A DNA stretch of 64,000 nt from Daejeonia sp002484105 (GTDB lineage Bacteria > Bacteroidota > Bacteroidia > Flavobacteriales > Weeksellaceae), in NCBI RefSeq assembly GCF_051175565.1, contig NZ_CP195105.1, positions 558,001-622,000 on the forward strand, read 5' to 3'. Position numbers and translations under genes: made by a program. Position 1 is the first letter of the stretch. Every line of letters starts with the position of its first letter. Under the pieces are notes generated by a model. That model had not been told where the DNA came from. It did not search any database and saw nothing but the letters and a program-made list of their open reading frames with translations. Below, in pieces: positions 16,663 to 24,418 of this stretch.

Positions 16663-18702
16663 TTATTTCAGGATCTGATAAACAATCAGTGAAGCGATAT
16701 AGGCCAGTCCCGACATGGCAACAATCTGGAAAAAAGTCAGCCTAACAGATTTGGTCTCGCGATAGACCAGCGCCACCGTCGAAATACACTGCATTGCAAA
16801 GGCATAAAAAATCAGAATAGAAATGCCCGTGGCCAGATTGAAAACCTTTTCGCCATTGGGTTTTACATCGTTTCGCATTCTGTCGATCACTTTGGTTTCC
16901 GGAGCGTCATCTTCCAGGCTGTATAGTGTTGACATCGTGCCTACAAAAACCTCGCGGGCAGCAAAACTGGTTAGGATTCCTACACCCATTTTCCAGTCAT
17001 ATCCCAAAGGTGCTATGGCAGGCTCTATCGCTTTGCCCATTCTTGCCAGATAGGAATGTTCGAGTTTCACATCGCTGCTGACTTTGCTGCTTCCATTGAT
17101 GGACGGCCCGAAATAACTGAGTACCCAGATAATGATGCTGACTACAAAAATGATACGTCCCGCACCCGTGATGAAATCCCATACTTTCCTGAGCATCATT
17201 TTAAAATCATATCCGAAAAGCGGTTTTTTGTAGGATGGGAGATCCATGATCAGAAAGGATTTTTCTTTGCTCTGGATAATATTTTTTAAAATAAGCGAAG
17301 CTATCAGTGCGGTAGAAAATCCAAGGATGTACATTGCCATCAGTGCCAGTGCACGGTAGCTGATGATGCCACCTGCAAAGTGGTTGGGGATCACCAGAGC
17401 AATGATGATGCTGTATACCGGAAGCCTTGCGGAACAAGTCATAAATGGTGTTACCATAATTGTGATAAGCCGTTCCTTTACGTTTTCGATGTTTCTTGTA
17501 GACATAATCGCTGGGATGGCACATGCTGTTCCTGATACCAGCGGAACGATACTTTTTCCGTTCAGGCCGAAAGGGCGCAAAAATCTGTCCATCAGGAACA
17601 CCACGCGCGCCATATATCCGGAATCTTCCAGAAGATAAAGGAAATACAGAAGAATGCCAATCTGTGGTGCGAAGATTACAATACCGCCGATACCGGGGAT
17701 GATTCCATTGGAAATCAGTGAGTTTACAGGACCTGCTGGCAGGTGTTGCGAGGCTGCTGCCGAGAGATAATTAAATCCTGTATCAATCCAATCCATCGGA
17801 TAGGAAGCCAGAAAAAATACCATCTGGAAGATAAAAAGAAGTACCAGTCCGAAAATCACATAGCCCCAGAAGGGATGGACGAGTATTTTATCCATTTTCT
17901 CAGTAAGCAGCTCCCTGAACTGTGCTTTTTTGGTAATGACCTGTGAAAGGATTTTATCAATTTCCTGATATCTCCGGATGGTTTCCTGCGTCTGAAGGCG
18001 TTTCGGAATCAGGTTTTTACGGTCGTTTTCGTCCAGCTGTTCGTCCATAGGTTCCAGAAAGTCCAGAGAATTTCCTGAAGCAATGGTCGCCCATGCCCGG
18101 AAAGGGTTCTGTATGTGGTGATGCTGCATCACTTTTCCTGTCAGGTTTTTTTGTTCGATAGGGATCTTGAAGGTGTTTTCCTTTTCTGTCGTGAAGGCAG
18201 ATTGATACACCTTTTCGCGTATATCTTCCACACCGATATTTTTCTTGGCATTGGTGCAGATAATCTCAGTACCCGTCAGCTCGGCAAGTTTCTGGACATT
18301 GATGGTGATTCCTCTTTTTTCCGCCTGGTCAATCTGGTTCAGTACCACTGTCACCGGGATATTCAGATCCTGGATCTGTTGCAGCAGCAGCAGTCCGCGT
18401 TTAATATTGAGCGCTTCCAGAATATAGACAATTCCGGAATAGTTCTTTGCGTCGTCAAGGAGAAATTTAGCCGAGATTGCTTCATCTTCAGAATCGGGAT
18501 AGATGCTGTAAGCACCCGGAAGATCAGTTACTTCTACCTTTTCGTTTTTGTAAATATATTCTCCGTCCAGACTGGCTACCGTGACGCCGGCATAATTTCC
18601 GGTTTTCTGGCGTCTGTTGCAGAGGATATTAAAGATGGTGGATTTCCCGACATTGGGGTTTCCGACGAGAAGTATTTTTTTTGAAGTATCGGATTGCTGC
18701 AT
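16663..18702 (-). CDS. feoB: Ferrous iron transporter FeoB
   Basis: 679 residues. The N-terminal GTPase domain has G1 GNPNVGKST (residues 14-22), G3 DLPGAYS and G4 NQID. A linker follows, and then the membrane part of about eight helices, including two gate-like segments (VSGTACAIPAIMSTRN and TSFAAREVFVGTMSTLY) typical of FeoB. It imports Fe(II) across the inner membrane and matters under low-oxygen or reducing conditions. It follows feoA by 38 bp, and a small Cys-rich partner is encoded downstream. Length and motifs are normal. Confidence 0.95.
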   Translation of the reverse strand: MQQSDTSKKILLVGNPNVGKSTIFNILCNRRQKTGNYAGVTVASLDGEYIYKNEKVEVTDLPGAYSIYPDSEDEAISAKFLLDDAKNYSGIVYILEALNIKRGLLLLQQIQDLNIPVTVVLNQIDQAEKRGITINVQKLAELTGTEIICTNAKKNIGVEDIREKVYQSAFTTEKENTFKIPIEQKNLTGKVMQHHHIQNPFRAWATIASGNSLDFLEPMDEQLDENDRKNLIPKRLQTQETIRRYQEIDKILSQVITKKAQFRELLTEKMDKILVHPFWGYVIFGLVLLFIFQMVFFLASYPMDWIDTGFNYLSAAASQHLPAGPVNSLISNGIIPGIGGIVIFAPQIGILLYFLYLLEDSGYMARVVFLMDRFLRPFGLNGKSIVPLVSGTACAIPAIMSTRNIENVKERLITIMVTPFMTCSARLPVYSIIIALVIPNHFAGGIISYRALALMAMYILGFSTALIASLILKNIIQSKEKSFLIMDLPSYKKPLFGYDFKMMLRKVWDFITGAGRIIFVVSIIIWVLSYFGPSINGSSKVSSDVKLEHSYLARMGKAIEPAIAPLGYDWKMGVGILTSFAAREVFVGTMSTLYSLEDDAPETKVIDRMRNDVKPNGEKVFNLATGISILIFYAFAMQCISTVALVYRETKSVRLTFFQIVAMSGLAYIASLIVYQILK

Positions 18703-18740
18703 GATCAGCGTTCTGTATAAGGTTATTTTGGCAGGTGGTT

Positions 18741-18974
18741 CTATTCCACAAGGATGAATTCTGCTTCTTCCTGGCGGAGGGCAATGCGGCTTTTCTCCAT
18801 GCCATATTCTATATAGATGGGGCCGTGGAAGGGTGCCTGATAAAGAATTCTGAACTCCGTCTCCGGCAGCAGCCCCATTTCAATAATCTTGGTGGGCATT
18901 TTCATGCTGTTGTTGTCGTAGCCGCAGATTTTTCCTTTTTTCTTCATCGGGAAGCAGCACATTTTATTACACAT
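18741..18974 (-). CDS. feoA: Ferrous iron transport protein FeoA
   Basis: 77 residues when started at ATG 18974 (MCNKMCCFPM). A longer reading begins at TTG 19013, but that codon overlaps the -7 box, so it cannot be the start if that promoter is used. The SH3-like FeoA core is visible: GKICGYDNNSMKMPTKIIEMGLLPETEF and IALRQEEAEFILVE. FeoA is a small cytosolic partner of FeoB. Unusually, the N-terminus holds three Cys in CNKMCC that might bind iron or a cluster. It is the first gene of the feo operon. Confidence 0.82.
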   Translation of the reverse strand: MCNKMCCFPMKKKGKICGYDNNSMKMPTKIIEMGLLPETEFRILYQAPFHGPIYIEYGMEKSRIALRQEEAEFILVE

Positions 18975-19010
18975 TAACTTGCTCAAGGTTCTTGATTTAG
19001 TTTGGAAATG

Positions 19011-19046
19011 CAAATATAAGTTATTTAAAACTAATCTAAATAGTTT
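19011..19046 (-). promoter_or_regulatory. feo promoter with an overlapping palindrome (possible iron operator)
   Basis: The minus-strand -7 box TATATTTG lies at 19018 to 19011; the -33 element is degenerate. A 19-bp inverted repeat with arms AAACTA (19028-19033) and TAGTTT (19041-19046) covers the -33 region. This is where a Fur- or DtxR-type repressor would be expected to sit for an iron-regulated operon. The regulator is not identified. Confidence 0.5.
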
Positions 19047-19154
19047 GTAATGAAAACATTTGGCAGGTTTCGGATCTTATTTGAAATTGCTCAAAGGTTA
19101 TTTTTATGGGGGGTATAAAATGTTTGACTAAAAATTCTGACAGGCGCTAATTAC

Positions 19155-19182
19155 AAAAAAATGCCGGAAAACGTTTCCGGCA
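19155..19182 (-). terminator. Terminator of the GLPGLI gene
   Basis: A perfect nine-base stem TGCCGGAAA / TTTCCGGCA with a three-base loop. On the minus strand it is followed by a run of seven T. It lies just after the stop codon of the GLPGLI gene. Confidence 0.85.
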
Positions 19183-19208
19183 CTGTAGTATTCTGATTGA
19201 TGAAGGTG

Positions 19209-20090
19209 TTATTTTTTCTTTTTGGCCGTTGCTGGCACTTCTATTTCGTTGTTGTTCTCGTTCAGTGTTTTCTTCAGCTGGACTTCCTGCTCTTTCAGTA
19301 CCTGCGAAAAAGGGCGTCCGTCCGGAGCCTTGAAATCTGCCGGTATTTGTGCAATCTGCGTCCTGATGCTTCCAAAAGGATCTTTTTTATAGGCTTCGCG
19401 CATCTGCTGGTATTTTTCTTTGGAAACTTCAAGTCTCTTCGATTGGGGGTTCTGTTTCATCAGCTCTTCCGTGTAGCTCTGTTCTGTGTAGTTGCTGATT
19501 TTTTTATTTCCCTGAAGCAGCCACGAATAATTATTTCCGTCATCCTGAATCTGTACGATCAGGCCGGGAAGTCCATAGAATTTATAAGGGCCGTCCTGGA
19601 AGGGCAGATCGGTTGTGAACCAGGCGGTCCATTTTCTTCCTCCAAAATCTGTTGTGGCTTTCTGGGTGTTGTATTCCCCGATTTTTTTCTGATCTTTCTC
19701 GATTTTCCAGTTGAATTTGACGTCTTCCTTATACGAGACAATATCCTGAAGGATAAAATCCGAATAGGTAATTCCCATTGACGGATATGATTTCACAATC
19801 GTATGGGAAAATTTTGGTTGTTTGATGGATTTGCTGATGTCCTTGTATGTTCCCGATTTCTGCATAGCTTCAATCTGCACCCGCAGGGCAGAATCCTGCG
19901 ATACCATCAGGTAATCGCGGTAGATGGATTTGTCCTGTGTGATATCAAGGATCATCATTTCTTTTAGTTTCTTTGCTACGGAATCTTTATTGGGAGCATA
20001 GCTCAGTTCGTAGAAAAATCGGTTGGCGGTTTGCTGTGCAGTTGCTGCAAGCGAAACGAGGATGCCAAAAATCAGAAGTAGTTTTTTCAT
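19209..20090 (-). CDS. GLPGLI family secreted protein
   Basis: 293 residues. Signal peptide MKKLLLIFGILVSLAATAQ, then a single domain of the GLPGLI family (TIGR01200), named for the motif seen here as FYGLPGLIVQIQDDGNNYSW. A Lys-rich tail ends the protein. The family is restricted to Bacteroidota and has no established function; members are exported. The stretch upstream of the ATG is only 64 bp before the inserted IS element, so the native promoter may have been separated from the gene. Confidence 0.88.
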   Translation of the reverse strand: MKKLLLIFGILVSLAATAQQTANRFFYELSYAPNKDSVAKKLKEMMILDITQDKSIYRDYLMVSQDSALRVQIEAMQKSGTYKDISKSIKQPKFSHTIVKSYPSMGITYSDFILQDIVSYKEDVKFNWKIEKDQKKIGEYNTQKATTDFGGRKWTAWFTTDLPFQDGPYKFYGLPGLIVQIQDDGNNYSWLLQGNKKISNYTEQSYTEELMKQNPQSKRLEVSKEKYQQMREAYKKDPFGSIRTQIAQIPADFKAPDGRPFSQVLKEQEVQLKKTLNENNNEIEVPATAKKKK

Positions 20091-20154
20091 AATGCGGTAT
20101 TTATTGATTAGTTTGGGCTCTCTGCAGAATGTTACAGTTTTTTATGAAAAAATT

Positions 20155-21539
20155 CACAGCCGTCCGAAAGTTTTTAAATATTGGCAAAAAAAACTTCTGC
20201 ACGCCCCTGTTTATAGGGGTAAAATTGTTTGGTAGCCGGAATTATGTAGGTCAAAAAGGGTAGTTTGGGGTGGCTTTTTCGCTTTTTTTACGATGGGTTT
20301 AAGTTCGTTGCAGATGTAATCCAAGGTTAAATAGTGCATCAAACATACTCTGACTTTCTCACAAAAATTACTGAATGCCGGTTTTCCGGTGCAATAACAC
20401 CTTTTTATCAATTCCAAAAGCAAATAACAGATCAAAGCCACATAAATCTGCGATTTCACCGCATTCTCGCTTGTTCCCAGAAAGGTTTTGATTTGTAAAT
20501 TCTGTTTCATTGCTTTGAAAAACAATTCAATATTCCATCGTTTTTTGTACAAATCGGCAATGGTTCGGGCTTCCCAATCGAGATGGTTAGTGATGATTTC
20601 TATGACCTTGTTTTCGTCTTCTTTATAAACGTGTACCAATCGTAATTTTTGCTTGTCAATGCCTGTTTCCTCTGCCTTTTTGGAATATAATTCAATAATT
20701 TCATCTTTGAGGATATCCTGCTCTTTATCATCGGGAAGTTCCTTTTCTTCCAGCGTTCTATATACCGTATTTTCCTTGATTCGGGTTACAAAAACGTTCT
20801 CAGCTTTGATTCTTTTCATCATCAAAGAAAAATCAAAATACCCTCTGTCTTCCACGATTATCGTGCCTTTGTCGAACACATTGTTCAGCAATCCATAACG
20901 GTCGTGAACCTTGGCTTCGCTAATGTTTACCATATCGGGAAGTCCCAACTGGTCGTCCCAAACGGTATGGATTTTCAAGCCTCCTTTAGCTGTTCGGAAC
21001 TTTGCCCAGTTAAAAAGACTCAAACACAAGCTAATGGTGCTGCTGTCAATCAATTTGATGTTGTGGTTTTTAATTTCGTCAATAATCTGGCTCTGATACT
21101 TGGATTTCAAAGTGTGTTTGTAGTAGCTCAACAGCCTATAATAAAGGCTTTCGAACACCTGATAATTTCTTTTTTTATTACCATCGCTCATCGTAGATTT
21201 TGCGGGACTTTGGCTTAATCCAATATCAGAAAGAAATGTACTACTGATTGATAATCCGCAACTTACATCAGAAAGGGTGTAACATTTGTTCAGCTGTCCG
21301 AACATTAAAGCAGCCAATTGGTCGTACGTCTTGTATTTATGGCAACCTTTGTCCGATTGATGTTTGTGGATTTCGGAGTTGAGTAAATGTCTAGGAATCA
21401 AATTTATTATTTGACCATGTAAGGGTTTGTTTGTATTTTTGGAGCGCCTGAATAATGCCATATCTGAAAAAAGTTGAGATGTTTTTCAATATAACGCATT
21501 CTCAGGCACTTTTTTTATTCAGAGTTTCGGATGGTTGTG
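20155..21539 (-). mobile_element. Complete IS4-family insertion sequence, 1385 bp
   Basis: The ends are imperfect inverted repeats: CACAGCCGTCCGAAAGT at 20155-20171 and, read inward from the right end, CACAACCATCCGAAACT (21539 to 21523), 14 of 17 identical. Both sides carry the same 9-bp direct repeat GAAAAAATT (20146-20154 and 21540-21548), the expected target-site duplication. Inside is one intact transposase gene on the minus strand. Size, ends and duplication length fit the IS4 family. The perfect duplication and uninterrupted gene suggest a recent insertion. Confidence 0.9.
20211..21461 (-). CDS. IS4-family DDE transposase
   Basis: 416 residues. The N-terminal part (about 1-80) is a DUF4372-like domain typical of this IS4 subgroup. 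The catalytic DDE triad is visible as Asp139 (LIDSSTIS), Asp205 (VEDRGYFD) and Glu312. The IS4 signature Y(2)R(3)E(6)K is exact: Tyr305, Arg308, Glu312, Lys319 in YKKRWNIELFFKAMKQNL. The insertion of beta-strand sequence between the second Asp and Glu is normal for IS4. The gene shows no frameshift and is likely active. Confidence 0.95.
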   Translation of the reverse strand: MALFRRSKNTNKPLHGQIINLIPRHLLNSEIHKHQSDKGCHKYKTYDQLAALMFGQLNKCYTLSDVSCGLSISSTFLSDIGLSQSPAKSTMSDGNKKRNYQVFESLYYRLLSYYKHTLKSKYQSQIIDEIKNHNIKLIDSSTISLCLSLFNWAKFRTAKGGLKIHTVWDDQLGLPDMVNISEAKVHDRYGLLNNVFDKGTIIVEDRGYFDFSLMMKRIKAENVFVTRIKENTVYRTLEEKELPDDKEQDILKDEIIELYSKKAEETGIDKQKLRLVHVYKEDENKVIEIITNHLDWEARTIADLYKKRWNIELFFKAMKQNLQIKTFLGTSENAVKSQIYVALICYLLLELIKRCYCTGKPAFSNFCEKVRVCLMHYLTLDYICNELKPIVKKAKKPPQTTLFDLHNSGYQTILPL

Positions 21540-21558
21540 GAAAAAATTAATGCTCTTT

Positions 21559-21591
21559 TTTGGTGAAATTCGGGATTCTTTAGTAATTTTA
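21559..21591 (+). promoter_or_regulatory. Possible promoter of the intergenic RNA
   Basis: TTTG at 21559-21562, a 21-bp spacer and TAATTTTA at 21584-21591, one base away from TAnnTTTG. It points along the plus strand into a stretch without a gene that ends in a terminator. Confidence 0.35.
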
Positions 21592-21596
21592 TCACC

Positions 21597-21735
21597 TCAA
21601 AAACAGGAAGAGGTTTACGGAGCTTTTTCTGTTTCTGGGAACAGTTAATGGGTGAAAATCCCATGGCTAACCATATTTCTAATTTTTTTTCAGAAGTTAA
21701 TAATGATGATGCCCGGAGAAATCCGGGTTTTTTTA
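21597..21735 (+). ncRNA. Candidate unclassified small RNA ending in an intrinsic terminator
   Basis: A plus-strand terminator (CCCGGA gaaa TCCGGG followed by seven T, 21712-21734) sits at the very 3' end of the minus-strand DUF2520 gene, where no plus-strand protein gene exists to be terminated. Upstream are two further hairpins: CTGTT...AACAG near 21628-21643 and a longer one with arms ATGGG / CCCAT extended by GTTA / TAAC. A promoter-like element lies at 21559-21591. Together they suggest an RNA of about 135 nt. It does not fit tmRNA, SRP, 6S or RNase P as I know them. Confidence 0.4.
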
Positions 21736-22482
21736 TTCCAGATGATACATTGTTCGGATAGACTCGTTCATTACGTTATAAATTTTTGCAGTTTCTGTAT
21801 TGGTGATCAGTTTTTCGTGTCTTTCCAGGATGGTTTTGTCATTGCGTACCGCAGGGCCGGTCTGCACATCTTCCGGATTTGCATGATGAATTTTTTTCAC
21901 CGTTTCATCGATCAGCGGAAGAAAATAACGGAAAGGAATTTCCTGCGCGTCTGCAATTTCTTTGGCACGGGCAAAAAGATGATTGACGAAGTTGCAGGCA
22001 AAAACTGCTGTGAGATGGAGATATTTACGCTGTTCAAAACTGATTTCCATTACACTTCCGGAAATTTCTGATGCCAGATGCTTCAATACATTGGCATCCT
22101 CTGGAGTTTCAGCATCAACAAAAATTGGGATTTCAGAATAATTAAGTTTTTGTTTCCTCGAGAATGTCTGCAGGGGATAAAAGCAGGCTTTCCGATAGCT
22201 GCCCTTCAGAGCTTCGCGAGGGAGCGATCCTGAGGTATGTGCCACAAGAGCATCTTGATACGGTATTTGTAACGAAACTTCCTCTACCGCACGGTCGCTG
22301 ACACAGATCAGGAAAAGATCCGCTTTGGGAAGTTCAGTATAAAAAGGGAGATCCAGTTCGTCCGAAATACGCTCCAGTTCCCCAGCATTTCTTCCAAACA
22401 GACTCACGGGAAGCAAGCGCTCCTTAAAGGCCTTTGCAAGATGGTAGGCAACATTTCCCGATCCAATAATTACCGTATTCAT
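21733..22482 (-). CDS. Rossmann-fold / DUF2520 protein (ProC-like)
   Basis: About 249 residues, started at ATG 22482 (MNTVIIGSGNVAYHLAKAF), which places the nucleotide-binding motif GSGNVAYHL at the very N-terminus as in the family. Residues 1-120 form an NAD(P)-binding Rossmann domain like pyrroline-5-carboxylate reductase. The C-terminal half (DUF2520) holds FACNFVNHLFARAKEIA and PLIDETVKKI. Substrate is unknown. A -7 box TACTTTTG ends only four bases before the ATG, so the mRNA may be leaderless. It is divergent from the ECF sigma gene. Confidence 0.8.
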   Translation of the reverse strand: MNTVIIGSGNVAYHLAKAFKERLLPVSLFGRNAGELERISDELDLPFYTELPKADLFLICVSDRAVEEVSLQIPYQDALVAHTSGSLPREALKGSYRKACFYPLQTFSRKQKLNYSEIPIFVDAETPEDANVLKHLASEISGSVMEISFEQRKYLHLTAVFACNFVNHLFARAKEIADAQEIPFRYFLPLIDETVKKIHHANPEDVQTGPAVRNDKTILERHEKLITNTETAKIYNVMNESIRTMYHLE

Positions 22483-22486
22483 GATA

Positions 22487-22518
22487 CAAAAGTAGAAAAT
22501 TATTAAATTGGACTGAAA
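22487..22518 (-). promoter_or_regulatory. Candidate promoter of the DUF2520 gene
   Basis: The minus-strand -7 TACTTTTG (22494 to 22487) is a perfect TAnnTTTG match. TTTC (22518 to 22515) lies 20 bp upstream. Only four bases separate the box from the ATG at 22482. Confidence 0.5.
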
Positions 22519-22576
22519 ATTGATTTTCTGATTTAACTTTAATGCTGCAAAGATATCCAAACAACGAAAGCGTCCC

Positions 22577-23128
22577 ATGAAGCAGAAAGACGAAGAAATT
22601 ATCCGGCTGATGTCCGGCGACGGCATTCGGGAAAAAGGACTGAAGTTGCTCATGGATACGTATCAGAGCAGGCTCTACTGGCATATACGCCGTTTGCTGG
22701 TCGATCATTCTCTTGCGCAGGACGTGCTTCAGGACACTTTTATTAAAGTGTATCAGAATTTTCACCGGTTTCGGCAAGGCAGCGCTCTGTACACCTGGCT
22801 GTACAGGATTGCAACCAACGAAGCGCTGCAGCAGCTGCAACAGATGAAAAAAATGCAAAAAACGGATCAGGATGCAGAGTTTTATCTTCAGAATCAGGTC
22901 GCACAGAATGCAGAACATGATGCTGATGAAATTCAGATTCTTTTGCAGAAGGCGATACAGACACTTCCAGAGAAACAGAAACTGGTGTTCACGATGAGGT
23001 ATTATGATGAAATTCCATACGAAGACTTAAGCAAGATTCTCGATATGTCCGTCAATACTCTCAAAACCAATTATCATTATGCCAGACAAAAAATTGAAGA
23101 TTTTATAAAAAACAATACCGAAAACTGA
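22577..23128 (+). CDS. ECF-type RNA polymerase sigma factor
   Basis: 183 residues with sigma region 2 (about 20-90, including DVLQDTFIKVYQNFHRFR and TWLYRIATNEAL) and region 4 (about 125-180, LPEKQKLVFTMRYYDEIPYEDLSKILDMSVNTLKTNYHYAR). Regions 1.1 and 3 are absent, so this is a group 4 (ECF) sigma factor. The next gene, 21 bp downstream, encodes a single-pass membrane protein likely to be its anti-sigma factor, and a secreted Spy-like protein follows. The set resembles envelope-stress sigma operons. Confidence 0.92.
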   Translation: MKQKDEEIIRLMSGDGIREKGLKLLMDTYQSRLYWHIRRLLVDHSLAQDVLQDTFIKVYQNFHRFRQGSALYTWLYRIATNEALQQLQQMKKMQKTDQDAEFYLQNQVAQNAEHDADEIQILLQKAIQTLPEKQKLVFTMRYYDEIPYEDLSKILDMSVNTLKTNYHYARQKIEDFIKNNTEN

Positions 23129-23149
23129 AACACTGAAATTTACGCGACA

Positions 23150-23725
23150 ATGAACCCCATCGATATAGAAAAACTGAACCGCAGCAATATATACAACGTG
23201 CCTCCCGGTTGCTTTGCAGAAATACAGGAAAATGTGGTGACGGCTGTAAGCCAGGAGAAAAGAGAGAAAAAATCCGTTTTCCCACTCAGCCTGAAATGGA
23301 AATATTCTATTGCCGCAGCTGTCGTACTGCTGTTCGGCCTGAGCGTTTTCTTTCTCAGCGATCAGCCTGAAGAAAGCAGTCTATCCAGTCTGAAAACCAT
23401 AACGGCCAACAGCCAGCTTGACACAGATTCTGGAAACAGAAAAGTAAAGACCAATGAAGAACGCTTCGTTTTCGTCCTTCCACAGCATACAGCAGAAAAC
23501 ACTTCTGAACCAGAAGCCAATACACATAGTGTTGCGGGAAGCAGAGCAAAAGTTTCTGTTGTAGAAACCTCGCCCGTACATCATGTGGATCATCGTGTCG
23601 AGAAAAAGGCTGACCATAGTCTGAATGAAAACATAGAAACACTCATCTCCTCTTATTCTCCCTCTGAACTGGAAGAAGTAGCAGGCAAAGCAGCACCCGA
23701 CGTCTATCTTGATTTATTTGACTGA
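23150..23725 (+). CDS. Single-pass membrane protein, candidate anti-sigma factor
   Basis: 191 residues. A cytosolic N-terminus of about 48 residues starts MNPIDIEKLNRSNIYNVPPG, followed by one transmembrane helix (about 51-69, YSIAAAVVLLFGLSVFFL) and a periplasmic tail rich in Ser, Thr, Glu and Val with no clear fold. Its position directly after an ECF sigma gene and its topology fit a membrane anti-sigma factor that holds the sigma factor at the membrane. I see no classic zinc-binding anti-sigma motif, so the role is inferred from context. Confidence 0.6.
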   Translation: MNPIDIEKLNRSNIYNVPPGCFAEIQENVVTAVSQEKREKKSVFPLSLKWKYSIAAAVVLLFGLSVFFLSDQPEESSLSSLKTITANSQLDTDSGNRKVKTNEERFVFVLPQHTAENTSEPEANTHSVAGSRAKVSVVETSPVHHVDHRVEKKADHSLNENIETLISSYSPSELEEVAGKAAPDVYLDLFD

Positions 23726-23727
23726 CC

Positions 23728-24294
23728 ATGAAAAAAACGCTGATCATATTATTTTTCTCAGTAATCTGTTGCTTCAACGGACAGGTGCTGAATGGCATCG
23801 ATCTCTCCAAAGTATCGCCCGAAACCCGAAAGGAACTCATCAATACCCTGAATCCTGAAGAAAAGAAAGAACTGCTCCGCAAATACCGCGACGAAATCAT
23901 GATGAGTGATCTGAATGTCAACGAAGGCCAGAAGGAAGAATTCCGGCAGATTTACAACCGTTATCAGCAGGAGCAGCGAAAGATAAAAGATGAATTCAAT
24001 GGAAATTTTGATCCCGACAACCTGACCGACGAACAGGCCGAAAAAATGCTTGAGAAAAGTTTTGATACAGGACAAAAATTATTGGACAACCGCCGAAAAT
24101 ATGCAAGAGAAATGCAGCGTGTCATGAAACCACAGGAGGTTCTGAAAATGTTCCAGAATGAAGGAGCCATGCGCGAAAAAATGCTGAACCGCCAGAATGG
24201 TACAAACCAGAACGGAAGCATGATGAGACCATCTCAGGGCAATACCCGTAGTGGGCTTGGCACCGGAGCAGTAAGGCGAAATACCGGACGATAG
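23728..24294 (+). CDS. Secreted helical protein, Spy/CpxP-like
   Basis: 188 residues with signal peptide MKKTLIILFFSVICCFNG. The mature part is highly charged and helical, with LNPEEKKELLRKYRDEI, NEGQKEEFRQIYNRYQQEQ and LTDEQAEKMLEKSFDTGQ. That pattern is like small periplasmic Spy/CpxP-type chaperones or metal-binding proteins. The C-terminal 40 residues are low-complexity (Asn, Gly, Arg, Met). It starts three bases after the anti-sigma candidate gene, so the three genes form one operon. A feedback role in envelope stress is inference. Confidence 0.55.
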   Translation: MKKTLIILFFSVICCFNGQVLNGIDLSKVSPETRKELINTLNPEEKKELLRKYRDEIMMSDLNVNEGQKEEFRQIYNRYQQEQRKIKDEFNGNFDPDNLTDEQAEKMLEKSFDTGQKLLDNRRKYAREMQRVMKPQEVLKMFQNEGAMREKMLNRQNGTNQNGSMMRPSQGNTRSGLGTGAVRRNTGR

Positions 24295-24325
24295 GAAGAC
24301 CGATAAAGTTTAGCATTTAAGAAAA

Positions 24326-24360
24326 GAGGTTTTCGGGAGTCCGGAAACCTCCTTTATATT
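24326..24360 (+). terminator. Terminator after the ECF sigma operon
   Basis: An eleven-base stem GAGGTTTTCGG / CCGGAAACCTC (one G-T pair) with loop GAGT, followed by a T/A-rich tail rather than a long T run. It lies just after the Spy-like gene and before the lepA promoter. Confidence 0.6.
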
Positions 24361-24393
24361 AAATCAGGCTGCAGAATATTCCCTGAAAAAAAC

Positions 24394-24401
24394 TAAATTT
24401 G
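24394..24401 (+). promoter_or_regulatory. lepA -7 promoter box
   Basis: TAAATTTG, a perfect TAnnTTTG match, ends exactly 17 bases before the lepA ATG. A clear -33 TTTG is not visible at the normal distance. Confidence 0.55.
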
Positions 24402-24418
24402 CACACTATCCGTTTTTA

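Noticed and set aside
18975..19013. A TTG start for FeoA at 19013
   Set aside because: The codon overlaps the -7 promoter box, so it would lie before the transcription start; ATG 18974 fits better.
21600..21700. Resemblance to a cobalamin or FMN riboswitch (GGGTGAAAATCCC)
   Set aside because: The other conserved blocks of both riboswitch classes are missing, and no plus-strand gene follows to be controlled.
21652..22071. A 139-codon plus-strand reading frame across the RNA candidate and into the DUF2520 gene
   Set aside because: A good intrinsic terminator lies inside it and most of it is antisense to DUF2520; the composition is not protein-like.
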